Source: an uncultured Clostridia bacterium
GTDB lineage: Bacteria; Bacillota; Clostridia; TANB77; CAG-508
Length of the DNA stretch: 64,000 nt
Direction: 5' to 3'
Assembly (NCBI GenBank): GCA_947630235.1
Contig: CANRGN010000007.1
Span: 1-64,000, forward strand
Shown here: one piece after another, positions 19,257 to 26,527 of the stretch
Layout: each line of letters starts with the position of its first letter
How positions within the stretch are numbered: the stretch's first letter is position 1
Translations under genes and position numbers: made by a program
Notes under the pieces: generated by a model
Databases searched by the model: none
Told to the model about the DNA's origin: nothing
The model's input: the letters and a program-made list of their open reading frames with translations, nothing else

Positions 19257-19901
19257 TTATTTTTCTCCTAAATCCTCTTTATTTTTGTTTTGTATTTTCC
19301 CACTCCTAATACTTTCCATAAGTCCTACTATTTTATCTATATCATAAATACCATTTGACATTATTGCAAAATCTGAAGCAAGAAATTTTCCAATCTTTTC
19401 ATCAAAATTAGGAATTTTTTTGTTTTCTAATGGTTCTTCCAATACCATTTTTGCTGTAATAATTCCCATAGCTTGAATTAAACTATCTGGTTTATATTTT
19501 AAAACTTCATCTATATTTTCTTTATCAAAAAGACTAGCATCACCAGTTTGGATATAATGTTTCAAAGCATCCTTTGTATTATTCTCCCCATCTTTAATAT
19601 ACTTTGTTTTTAGAATTTTTTGGAAATCGTCTCTAATATTTACATCTTCTGTTTTGTTTATATTTTCCAAATAATTATCTGTTAAAAAATTTAATACATT
19701 AGATTGTTTTATATCTTGTAATACTGATACGGAATCTCTTGAAAAGCCAGATTTATTGTTATTTTTATATAAATAATATAAACTTTGACCCAACCAAGAA
19801 TCTATGCTTTCTTTATCAGAATATCCTTTTTCTAAAAAAGTTTTATTACTATTTTGTATTGCATATTTTAAAATTTCATCTTGATTTTGTGTATTATCCA
19901 T
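19257..19901 (-). CDS. Unknown helical protein
   Basis: About 214 residues, soluble and acidic, without a motif I recognise. The open frame extends to a TTG at 19919, but the ATG at 19901 is chosen because a GGGGGT sequence lies about 12 bases upstream. The same TGTGGGGG arrangement precedes the next gene upstream (19986-20306), so the two share an unusual G-rich ribosome site. The C-terminal part (PNFDEKIGKFLASDFAIMSN) is predicted mostly helical. Linked by 4 bases to the DUF6483-like gene downstream. No function proposed. Confidence 0.55.
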   Translation of the reverse strand: MDNTQNQDEILKYAIQNSNKTFLEKGYSDKESIDSWLGQSLYYLYKNNNKSGFSRDSVSVLQDIKQSNVLNFLTDNYLENINKTEDVNIRDDFQKILKTKYIKDGENNTKDALKHYIQTGDASLFDKENIDEVLKYKPDSLIQAMGIITAKMVLEEPLENKKIPNFDEKIGKFLASDFAIMSNGIYDIDKIVGLMESIRSGKIQNKNKEDLGEK

Positions 19902-19985
19902 AATTAAATACCCCCACAAATTACAAATTTAGTCATCAAAATTTAATTTTAAAGCCACTAAATTGCAATTATTTAAACATATTCT

Positions 19986-20306
19986 TTAATTATTTTTTTT
20001 ATTTTGCTCAATCCATTTTTCTGCATTTTTGCTAACAAACAATTTTCTAGATTCAGAAATATATCTTTCTTTTTCTGATTTTGGAGCAATAAAAAGTTTA
20101 AATATAATTTGCATATATATTTTTGTTTCTTCAAACAATTCTTGCTCATATAATGGTTTTGAAACATCTAAATTAACTTTATATGTTTTTGATTTATTAT
20201 TTTTAAAAAAATCTTTAATTCTATAAGGAATTTTACTTACAAAAATCTCATCTAAATTATTTATAATAAAATCCATTTGACTACATGCTTCCTCAATATG
20301 CTCCAT
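19986..20306 (-). CDS. Unknown 106-residue protein
   Basis: A small basic protein rich in Lys, Glu and aromatic residues, with no signal peptide and no clear membrane segment. The ATG at 20306 is preceded by GTGGGGGAA, the same G-rich ribosome site seen before the gene at 19257. About 85 bases separate the two genes, so they may share a transcript. I recognise no family. The ORF opposite it on the plus strand has no ribosome site and is taken as a shadow. Confidence 0.5.
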   Translation of the reverse strand: MEHIEEACSQMDFIINNLDEIFVSKIPYRIKDFFKNNKSKTYKVNLDVSKPLYEQELFEETKIYMQIIFKLFIAPKSEKERYISESRKLFVSKNAEKWIEQNKKNN

Positions 20307-20432
20307 TTATACATTCCCCCACATACTTCTTTTCTTCATTATATCATAGTATTCTAATAGTTCAATATTTGTAACGTATATATAATATTTTAATATTTTT
20401 GTAACATTTTTCATTTTTCTTATGTAAGCCCC

Positions 20433-20461
20433 TTTACAAAGTATTAAAATTATAGTATAAT
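20433..20461 (+). promoter_or_regulatory. Strong sigma-A promoter of the small gene at 20526
   Basis: TTTACA (20433-20438) and TATAAT (20456-20461) with a 17-base spacer, one mismatch from consensus. The transcript would have a leader of about 58 bases containing a small CTCTTTCGAGA hairpin. Confidence 0.8.
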
Positions 20462-20525
20462 GGGTATGTAATTTTTTTAATCTGCTCTTTCGAGAACACC
20501 ACCATAATTAAGGAGGTATTTCATC

Positions 20526-20744
20526 ATGGCTAACAGAATTATTATTAAGTTCAATTCGGAGGAAAATGCAAGTGAGTTTATTGTTGCGGCAAAAAAAACA
20601 AAACTACTTTCCAATAACACACATGCTATTAAACGGATTAAGACAGTTGTACAAATCCAATTCAAAGAAAGTGTGGCTGAAGTTGATTTAACTGCACTAA
20701 TTAAACTCGCAAATAAATGTCGAATGGTTATTTACGATTACTAA
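20526..20744 (+). CDS. Small unknown protein with the only intact in-frame CGG
   Basis: A 72-residue protein with strong expression signals: near-consensus promoter, AAGGAGGT ribosome site 8 bases before the ATG, and a perfect terminator just after the stop. The sequence alternates strand-like and helix-like stretches (IIIKFNSEENASEFIVAAKK, then VVQIQFK and AALIKLANK-like helix), suggesting a compact alpha/beta fold. No family recognised; an HPr-like fold was considered but key residues are absent. Its codon use is less AT-biased than its neighbours (GCG, CGA, CTC). Codon 37 is CGG (20634-20636), the only one I found inside an unbroken frame in the whole window. Skipping its C would end translation after 18 further codons. 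Confidence 0.72.
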   Translation: MANRIIIKFNSEENASEFIVAAKKTKLLSNNTHAIKRIKTVVQIQFKESVAEVDLTALIKLANKCRMVIYDY

Positions 20745-20755
20745 GAAGCATAAAT

Positions 20756-20792
20756 CCTCCAAGTTTTTAATCTTGGAGGATTTGCTTTTTTA
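20756..20792 (+). terminator. Terminator of the small gene at 20526
   Basis: CCTCCAAG and CTTGGAGG form a perfect 8-bp GC-rich stem around a short loop, extended by AAT/ATT, and followed shortly by a T run. Confidence 0.88.
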
Positions 20793-20845
20793 TAAAAAAG
20801 ATTATATAATATGACAAATTTATATAAAAAAGGAGAAAAAATAAG

Positions 20846-23280
20846 ATGAATAAGCCAGAGCTACTTTCACCTGTAGGAGATTTTGAATGTTTAAAAGCTG
20901 CAGTACAAAACGGAGCTGATAGTGTATATCTTGGAGCTAATTCTTTTAATGCTAGAAACAGAGCATCTAATTTTAATTTAGAAGAATTATCAGAAGCAAT
21001 TAAATATGCAAAATTAAGAGATGTTAAAGTACATTTTGCTTTAAATATATTAGTTAAGAATAATGAATTTGAAGACGCTGTAAATCTGGCAATAACAGCA
21101 TATAATTATGGCGTTGATGCAATAATTATTCAAGATTTAGGACTAGCAAAATACTTAATAAAAAAATATCCTGAAATTCCTATACATGCAAGTACACAAA
21201 TGACTTGTCACAATTTAGCTGGAGTAAATCAATTAAAAGCATTAGGCTTTTCTAGAGTAGTTCTTGCTCGTGAACTTTCAATAAATGAAATAAAAAATAT
21301 TGTAGAAAATTCTAATATAGAAATTGAAACTTTTATACACGGAGCTCTATGTATTTCATATTCAGGTCAATGTTTATTTTCAAGTATGGTACGGAGACCG
21401 CTCTCGGAAATAGAGGCATGTGTGCTCAACCTTGTAGATTACCTTATGAGTTATACGAAAAAGATAATCAAACACCATTAAATAAAGGTTTTCTTCTTAG
21501 TCCTAAAGATTTAAATGGAACTGCATTCTTACCAGAACTTATAAAAATAGGTGTTCATTCTTTTAAAATCGAAGGCCGTCTTAAAAATCCTGAATATGTT
21601 GCAGAGGTTACTAGATATTATAGAAAATATATAGACTTAATTTATAATAACATTGATTTAGAAATTGATGAAATAAAAAAAATAATAAAAAAAGAATTAA
21701 ATATTACTCATGAAGATACGTCCATGAATGATAAAGAAGAAATTGCTCAAGTTTTTAATAGAGGTGGATTCTCAAATGGACACTTACCAAATACAGAAAA
21801 CAAAAATTTAATATATAAAGAGAAATCTAATAATATTGGCATATATATTGGAAATGTTCAAAAGATAAATACAAATAAAGGTCATTTATTTATAGAATTA
21901 AAAAATAATGTTTCAATTGGAGATAGAATTGGAATTGAAAATAATACATATACAATTTCAGAACTTATGTACAATGGTGAAAATATAAAAACAGCCTCTT
22001 TAGGAATGATAGTAGAAATTGGTAGAATGAAAGGTAATATAAATATTAATGATAAAATTTTTAAAATCGAAAGCAAACCATTATCCTTAGTTCTTAATCA
22101 AACATTCAGTTGTCAAAAAGAATTTAAAAAAATACCTATTAAAGCAAAAGTTATTATAGAAGAAGATAAATTGATAAGTTTAGAAATATCTGGAGAAAAA
22201 AATACTATTTACGAAAATTCATCTTTTAGAGTTACTTCTACTGAAAAACCTGAAAAAGCTTTAACTGCACCTATAACCGTAGAAAGAGTAAAAGATCAAA
22301 TTTCCAAAACAGGAAATACTCAATTTGAATTTTCTGATATTATTATAAATTTAGGAGAAGGATTATTTATACCTAAAATTAGTATTTTAAATGATTTAAG
22401 AAGAAATGCTATTATTGGTTTAGAAAAAATGGTAATTAGAAAAATGACTAGAACTATAAATAGTATAAGTATAACTCAAAATAATATTATAAAAAAAATC
22501 TGTACTCCTAAAATAAACTTACTTCTAAACAAAATATCCTTAGATAAAGATTATTTATGTTTAGAAAATATAGATAAATTATACATACCGCTAAATTATT
22601 TTATTGATAAAAAATATGAAAATATTATGAATAGCTTATGCAATAAATATATTACTTATATATATATGCCTAATATTATTAGAGACAATAAAAAAATTAA
22701 TTTTTCAAAAATACAAAAAAAATATAATTTAAAAGGAGCAATAATATCTAATCTTTCTCAAATAAATTTATTTAAAAATATAGACATTATTGCAAATTAT
22801 TCATTAAATATATTTAATGAATTTTCTACCCAAGAATTAAAAGATCTTAATATAAATACATTTACAATATCTCCTGAATTAAACAAGCAAGATGTTATTA
22901 ATTTAATTCAAACCACCCCTCTTCAATCAGAACTTATTGTTTATGGCAAACTCCCACTAATGACGAATAATTACTGTTATTTAAGTAATTCAAATAAATG
23001 TTTTAAAGATTGCAAAAAGCTATGTCAAAAAGAAACAACATATTATTTAAAAGATAGATTAGGATATGAATTTACAGTCATCCCCCAACCAATATATGGT
23101 TTAACCACAATATATAATAGCAAAATTACATCAATAAAATATGATGATATTAATATAAATAATGTTAGAATAGATATTCTAGATGAAGATCCAGAACAAA
23201 TTCAAAATATTATTGATACAATAAAAAAATGCGAAAGATTTGAAGGAAACAACTATACAAATGGAAAAATAAAAAAATAA
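20846..23280 (+). CDS. U32 family peptidase, frame broken twice at CGG
   Basis: The gene encodes a two-part U32 peptidase of about 810 residues, the length of family members with the DUF3656-type C-terminal region. The zero frame gives LLSPVGDFECLKAAVQNGAD, HASTQMTCHN and HGALCISYSGQCLFSSMV, then breaks. The rest (GNRGMCAQPCRLPYELY, LLSPKDLNG, IEGRLKNPEYVAEVTRYYRK) lies in another frame. The coding strand reads GTA CGG AGA CCG CTC TCG G. Removing the C at 21392 and the C at 21405 gives M-V-G-D-R-S-G-N-R-G-M, exactly the conserved family motif. Both extra bases are the first base of a CGG codon in the frame being read. Known U32 members degrade collagen-like substrates or act in tRNA/RNA base hydroxylation; which applies here is open. 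Confidence 0.87.
21392..21407 (+). other. Double +1 frameshift site at two CGG codons
   Basis: Two CGG codons 13 bases apart (21392-21394 and 21405-21407), each followed by A. Skipping C at both restores the conserved SSMVGDRSGNRG segment. A single -1 shift would also rejoin the frames but would replace G-D-R-S by T-E-T-A-L, which the family does not have. Confidence 0.8.
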
Positions 23281-23325
23281 AAATAGACTCAAAGTGACGG
23301 ATCCGTCACTTTGGGTCTATTTTTA
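23280..23325. terminator. Bidirectional terminator between the U32 and subtilase genes
   Basis: A near-perfect palindrome: AAATAGAC, then CAAAGTGACGGATCCGTCACTTTG, in two segments, then GTCTATTTTT. It separates two convergent genes and has A and T runs on both sides. Confidence 0.92.
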
Positions 23326-25974
23326 TCTTTGTCGAAAAGAATTTGCAGTATTTCCCGGAGCCTTTCCTCCTTTTTCTACTAATACAATTTCTATTCCTTC
23401 TAATCTATATCCATATCCTGCTGACCCAGACTGAGCTCCATTTTTCGCCCAACCCATCCAGCCAAAGTTTTGACAATGCACTCTATAATAAATATCATAT
23501 TTTTTTGCCAAATCCCCAGTTAATCTTATTTTTATAGCCTCTAATCTCAATGCTTTACCTGAAGTTCCAGACATTGCTCCATTTTTTACATAATTTTGCC
23601 AACCAATATTTTGTACATGTGTACAATATTCTATATTTCCTGATATTCCTAAATTATTTAAATTTATTTTTATTCCTTCTAATCTCAAACTTTGTCCTGA
23701 TGTACCTGACATCTCTCCTACATTTACTAATCCTTGCCAACCTAAATTTTGTACATGTGTTTGATATGTTATAAAATTTTGCCTATATGAATTTGCAGTA
23801 CTTCCTGGTGCTTTCCCATTTTTTTCTACTAATTTTATTTCTATAGCTTCTAATCTATAACCATATCCTGCTGACCCAGACTCTGCTCCATTTTTTGCCC
23901 AACCCATCCAGCCGAAATTTTGGCAGTGTACTCTATAATATATATCGTATTGTTTAGCTAGTTCACCTGTTAACCTTATTTTTATTGCCTCTAATCTTAA
24001 CCCCTTTCCTGATGTTCCTGACATTGTTCCATTTTTTACATAATTTTGCCATCCTATATTTTGCACATGTGTACAATATTCTATATTTCCATTTAAAGAA
24101 TTATTCTCTAATTTTATGTTTATGCCTTCTAATCTTAATCCTCGACCAGATGTTCCCGCTATTTCTCCGTTTTTTACATAGTTTTGCCAACCTATATCTT
24201 GTACATGAGTTCTATACAATACAGAAGGTATTTTATAATTAACTTTTACTATACAAGTAGCTTTTTTTCCTTCTAATTGAGCTGTTATTGTAGTAGTTCC
24301 AGCACCTTTTGTAGTAATCTTCCCTTTTTGATCAACTACAGCCACAGATGTATTACTAGAAGACCAATTTACTGTTTTATTTGTAGCATTGTTAGGTGTT
24401 ACTGTAGCTACTAATGTACTTGTATCTCCTACATTTAAATTTAAAGAAGTTTTATTTAACTTTATATTTTCTACTAAAATCTGTTGTACTTTTTCAATTT
24501 CTGTTACATTAAACTCATATTTTCCAATATGTTCTTCATCATCCATAAAATAAACATAATATGTACCATTTTCTGTTACATCAAAATTTAAAGGAAGATT
24601 TGTAGATGAACTAGGCAATTGAATCCAATCTGATGAATTAATTTTATCTGTACCTTTTAAATGAGCATATTTTACAATTTTATCATCGCAAACTACATTT
24701 AAATTTATATTACATTTTGTACTACTTACTTTGTTTTTTTGAAATTTAGCAACTACCGGTTTTTCAAAATAATTTTTGGCAAAATTGATACATCCATAAC
24801 CATAGCAATTATCTTTTCCTAAACTTCCTAAATCCTCTACATTATTTTTTAAATTTTCTACTAACATATCTTTACTATAATCAGGATATTCTGTTTTAAT
24901 TAATGCTAAAGCAGAAGATACAAAAGGAGTAGCAAAAGATGTTCCAGACCCTCTTACATAACCAATTTGATTTTGATAATTTGCCAAAATCAAATCTGTT
25001 CCAGGAGCAGAAAAATCAACCTGGCTACCACAATTAGAATAATTTGCAATTTCTAAAGTTCTATCACTATTTTGAGTTAAAGCAGATACAGCAATTGTAT
25101 AAGAACTACTGGCTGGATAACAAACTGGTTCTATAATACCATTCTTAGAATCATTACCAGTTGCACAAACAATTATAGGACTTTTTTCATCAGAACTTAA
25201 TTCTTTAAAAACATTTTCATATTCATCAAAAATTTCTTGTTTGATTTTAGACCTAGATACACCTAAACTTAAATTGATAATATCTACTTTTCCTTTTAAA
25301 TCTGATATTGCAGAAACTATATCTATTAAACTTCCTTCGCCATTACTATTTAAAACCTTTATTGGCACTACTTTAACATTGCTAGGAGTAGATTCAACAA
25401 TTATACTAGAAACCATAGTTCCATGTCCTTTATCATCAGTTACATCATGATTTTTACTAACATAATTATAAGAGCAATCTGTACATATTCTATTAATATT
25501 ATAAGCATCCACAAAAACCTCATGATTAAAATTTATTCCAGTATCTAAAACAGCAACTCTCACTTCTTTATTATCTTTATAATTCAAATAATCAGTATAA
25601 TGATCCATTCCTGTATATTCTACACCCCAAGCCAAACAATTAGAACTAACTTTACACATCTCAATGTCATTATTTAAAATAGAAACTTTAACATCTGGCA
25701 AAACATTATCTACATAATCTTGATCTTGTAAATATTTTAAACTATCTTTCGCACACTCTTCATCTTTATAATTTATAGCATACATATTTTCAGTAATTCC
25801 AACTATATTTTCAATATTATCATCTTTTTTTATTTCTTCTATATTTTCAGTTTCAACAATTAAAGATGTAGCATCAAAACTACTATCCTCATTCTCATTT
25901 ATTTCATTTGCATAAACTATTTTAAAATTAAAAATAAAAACAATTGTAAAAATAACACAAAATACTTTTTTCAT
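23323..25974 (-). CDS. Secreted subtilisin-like protease with Ig-like domain and six ChW repeats
   Basis: An 883-residue secreted protein: signal peptide (residues 1-22, cleaved near VYA-NE), inhibitor-like propeptide region to about 115, then an S8 subtilase domain with catalytic Asp144 (AVLDTGINFN), His184 (DKGHGTMVSS), oxyanion Asn274 (ATGNDSKN) and Ser346 (RGSGTSFATP). A bacterial Ig-like 2 domain follows at about 500-580 and six ChW repeats fill the C-terminus from about 590. All catalytic residues are present, so it should be active outside the cell. ChW repeats are thought to mediate binding to the cell surface or to other molecules. The ChW block is nearly the same as those of the next two genes. 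Confidence 0.93.
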   Translation of the reverse strand: MKKVFCVIFTIVFIFNFKIVYANEINENEDSSFDATSLIVETENIEEIKKDDNIENIVGITENMYAINYKDEECAKDSLKYLQDQDYVDNVLPDVKVSILNNDIEMCKVSSNCLAWGVEYTGMDHYTDYLNYKDNKEVRVAVLDTGINFNHEVFVDAYNINRICTDCSYNYVSKNHDVTDDKGHGTMVSSIIVESTPSNVKVVPIKVLNSNGEGSLIDIVSAISDLKGKVDIINLSLGVSRSKIKQEIFDEYENVFKELSSDEKSPIIVCATGNDSKNGIIEPVCYPASSSYTIAVSALTQNSDRTLEIANYSNCGSQVDFSAPGTDLILANYQNQIGYVRGSGTSFATPFVSSALALIKTEYPDYSKDMLVENLKNNVEDLGSLGKDNCYGYGCINFAKNYFEKPVVAKFQKNKVSSTKCNINLNVVCDDKIVKYAHLKGTDKINSSDWIQLPSSSTNLPLNFDVTENGTYYVYFMDDEEHIGKYEFNVTEIEKVQQILVENIKLNKTSLNLNVGDTSTLVATVTPNNATNKTVNWSSSNTSVAVVDQKGKITTKGAGTTTITAQLEGKKATCIVKVNYKIPSVLYRTHVQDIGWQNYVKNGEIAGTSGRGLRLEGINIKLENNSLNGNIEYCTHVQNIGWQNYVKNGTMSGTSGKGLRLEAIKIRLTGELAKQYDIYYRVHCQNFGWMGWAKNGAESGSAGYGYRLEAIEIKLVEKNGKAPGSTANSYRQNFITYQTHVQNLGWQGLVNVGEMSGTSGQSLRLEGIKINLNNLGISGNIEYCTHVQNIGWQNYVKNGAMSGTSGKALRLEAIKIRLTGDLAKKYDIYYRVHCQNFGWMGWAKNGAQSGSAGYGYRLEGIEIVLVEKGGKAPGNTANSFRQR
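23330..24225 (-). repeat. Six ChW repeats (subtilase)
   Basis: Units of about 45 codons with the pattern H-(V/C)-Q-x-x-G-W-x-x-(Y/W)-x-x-x-G-x-x-(A/S)-G-(T/S)-x-G, then RLE-(A/G)-I-x-I-x-L. Repeats 1-3 and 4-6 form two similar blocks, pointing to an internal duplication of a three-repeat unit. Confidence 0.9.
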
Positions 25975-26025
25975 TTGAACCTCTAAAAATTTATTTTTAT
26001 ATATAATAAATATACACCTATAAAA

Positions 26026-26053
26026 ATTATATCATATTTTCTATTAACATCAA
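26026..26053 (-). promoter_or_regulatory. Promoter of the subtilase gene
   Basis: TTGATG (26048-26053), a 16-base spacer and TATAAT (26026-26031) on the minus strand. The -10 context GATATAAT is shared with the promoters of the two following ChW genes. Confidence 0.65.
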
Positions 26054-26084
26054 TACAATAAAAAAAAAAAGAATTAAATTTCTA

Positions 26085-26113
26085 TTGTTTTTTATATAAA
26101 ACTCAAGTATAAT
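26085..26113 (+). promoter_or_regulatory. Promoter of the small toxin-like gene
   Basis: TTGTTT (26085-26090), 17-base spacer, consensus TATAAT (26108-26113). Transcription would start close to the anti-Shine-Dalgarno sequence at 26118. Confidence 0.7.
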
Positions 26114-26117
26114 AAAA

Positions 26118-26155
26118 ACCTCCTTTCATAAAGGAAATCTTTGTGTAAAGGAGGT
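26118..26155 (+). promoter_or_regulatory. Self-sequestering ribosome site of the toxin-like mRNA
   Basis: ACCTCCTTT at the extreme 5' end (26118-26126) is the exact complement of the ribosome site AAAGGAGGT (26147-26155). A competing small hairpin CCTTT/AAAGG (26122-26134) would free the 5' half. Such 5'-end occlusion of the ribosome site is characteristic of type I toxin mRNAs. Confidence 0.72.
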
Positions 26156-26163
26156 GGATTATT

Positions 26164-26268
26164 TTGTCAGGCTATATGTTGATATGGATTCTACTTCAGA
26201 AAATTAAAAAATTAGAAGAAGAATTGAAGAAATATCAGAAAGACAACGAAAACAAAAAAATTACATAG
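26164..26268 (+). CDS. 34-residue toxin-like peptide of a candidate type I toxin-antitoxin locus
   Basis: A short ORF starting at TTG, 8 bases after a perfect AAAGGAGGT; the ATG at 26176 is too far (20 bases) to be the main start. The peptide begins MSGYMLIWILLQ, a short hydrophobic helix, and continues with a Lys/Glu-rich amphipathic tail (KIKKLEEELKKYQK). This hydrophobic-then-charged layout is that of small membrane toxins of type I systems, though I recognise no named family. The gene has its own promoter, a self-occluding leader, a terminator, and a convergent small RNA matching its start region. A plain small membrane peptide remains possible. Confidence 0.6.
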   Translation: MSGYMLIWILLQKIKKLEEELKKYQKDNENKKIT

Positions 26269-26274
26269 TAATTT

Positions 26275-26301
26275 CAGAGCAGTTCTCCCTGCTCTGTTTT
26301 T
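26275..26301 (+). terminator. Terminator of the toxin-like gene
   Basis: CAGAGCAG and CTGCTCTG form an 8-bp stem with a 6-base loop, followed by five T. Confidence 0.88.
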
Positions 26302-26305
26302 AAGC

Positions 26306-26381
26306 AAAAAAAAGATATGTGTTTCTCCCCACATATCTAGTGCGTTATTGTCAGGCTATACTAGACAACTTCGCTTAAGCT
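26306..26381 (-). ncRNA. Candidate antitoxin small RNA
   Basis: A minus-strand RNA of about 75 nt is framed by a near-consensus promoter, TTGACA (26411-26416), 17-base spacer, TATACT (26388-26393), and a terminator, GATATGTG/CACATATC with eight U (26306-26337). It contains no ORF of note. The stretch opposite 26348-26360 is perfectly complementary to 13 nt of the toxin-like mRNA beginning at its TTG start codon (26164-26176): the DNA holds the direct repeat TTGTCAGGCTATA at both places, read in opposite directions. This arrangement, a separate RNA pairing to the translation start, is that of type I antitoxins. Confidence 0.7.
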
Positions 26382-26387
26382 ATTATT

Positions 26388-26416
26388 AGTATAGCATTAT
26401 TTTAATGATTTGTCAA
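26388..26416 (-). promoter_or_regulatory. Promoter of the candidate antitoxin RNA
   Basis: TTGACA and TATACT with exactly 17 bases between, on the minus strand. It is stronger by consensus than the toxin promoter, as expected when the antitoxin must be in excess. Confidence 0.78.
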
Positions 26417-26458
26417 AAGATTTTTCGAAAAATTAAAAACTTTATAAGAATTTAAATT

Positions 26459-26524
26459 AGAGTGAGAATCAAAGAGACTTAGCAAGTGGCTAGCCACTTG
26501 CTAAGTCTTTTTGGTTCTCACTCT
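26459..26524. terminator. Long palindromic terminator after the second ChW gene
   Basis: AGAGTGAGAA/TTCTCACTCT encloses an inner palindrome ACTTAGCAAGTGGCTAGCCACTTGCTAAGT, given here as ACTTAGCAAGTGG and its complement. It lies just downstream of the stop at 26528. Confidence 0.88.
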
Positions 26525-26527
26525 AAT

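Noticed and set aside
19973-20167. Minus-strand 64-codon ORF inside the gene at 19986
   Set aside because: It is out of frame with the better-supported 106-residue ORF, which has a G-rich ribosome site at its start.
20477-20665. Minus-strand 62-codon ORF opposite the small plus-strand gene
   Set aside because: It overlaps the promoter and gene at 20526, has no ribosome site, and its hydrophobic character mirrors the sense codons.
21385-21410. Single -1 programmed frameshift in the U32 gene
   Set aside because: It would join the frames but give TETALG in place of the conserved GDRSG; two +1 skips restore the motif exactly, and there is no heptameric slippery site.
23550-24242. Plus-strand ORFs rich in Leu, Phe and Tyr opposite the ChW repeats
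   Set aside because: They are the antisense of repeated Gly/Trp/Leu codons, recur in all three ChW genes, and lack ribosome sites.
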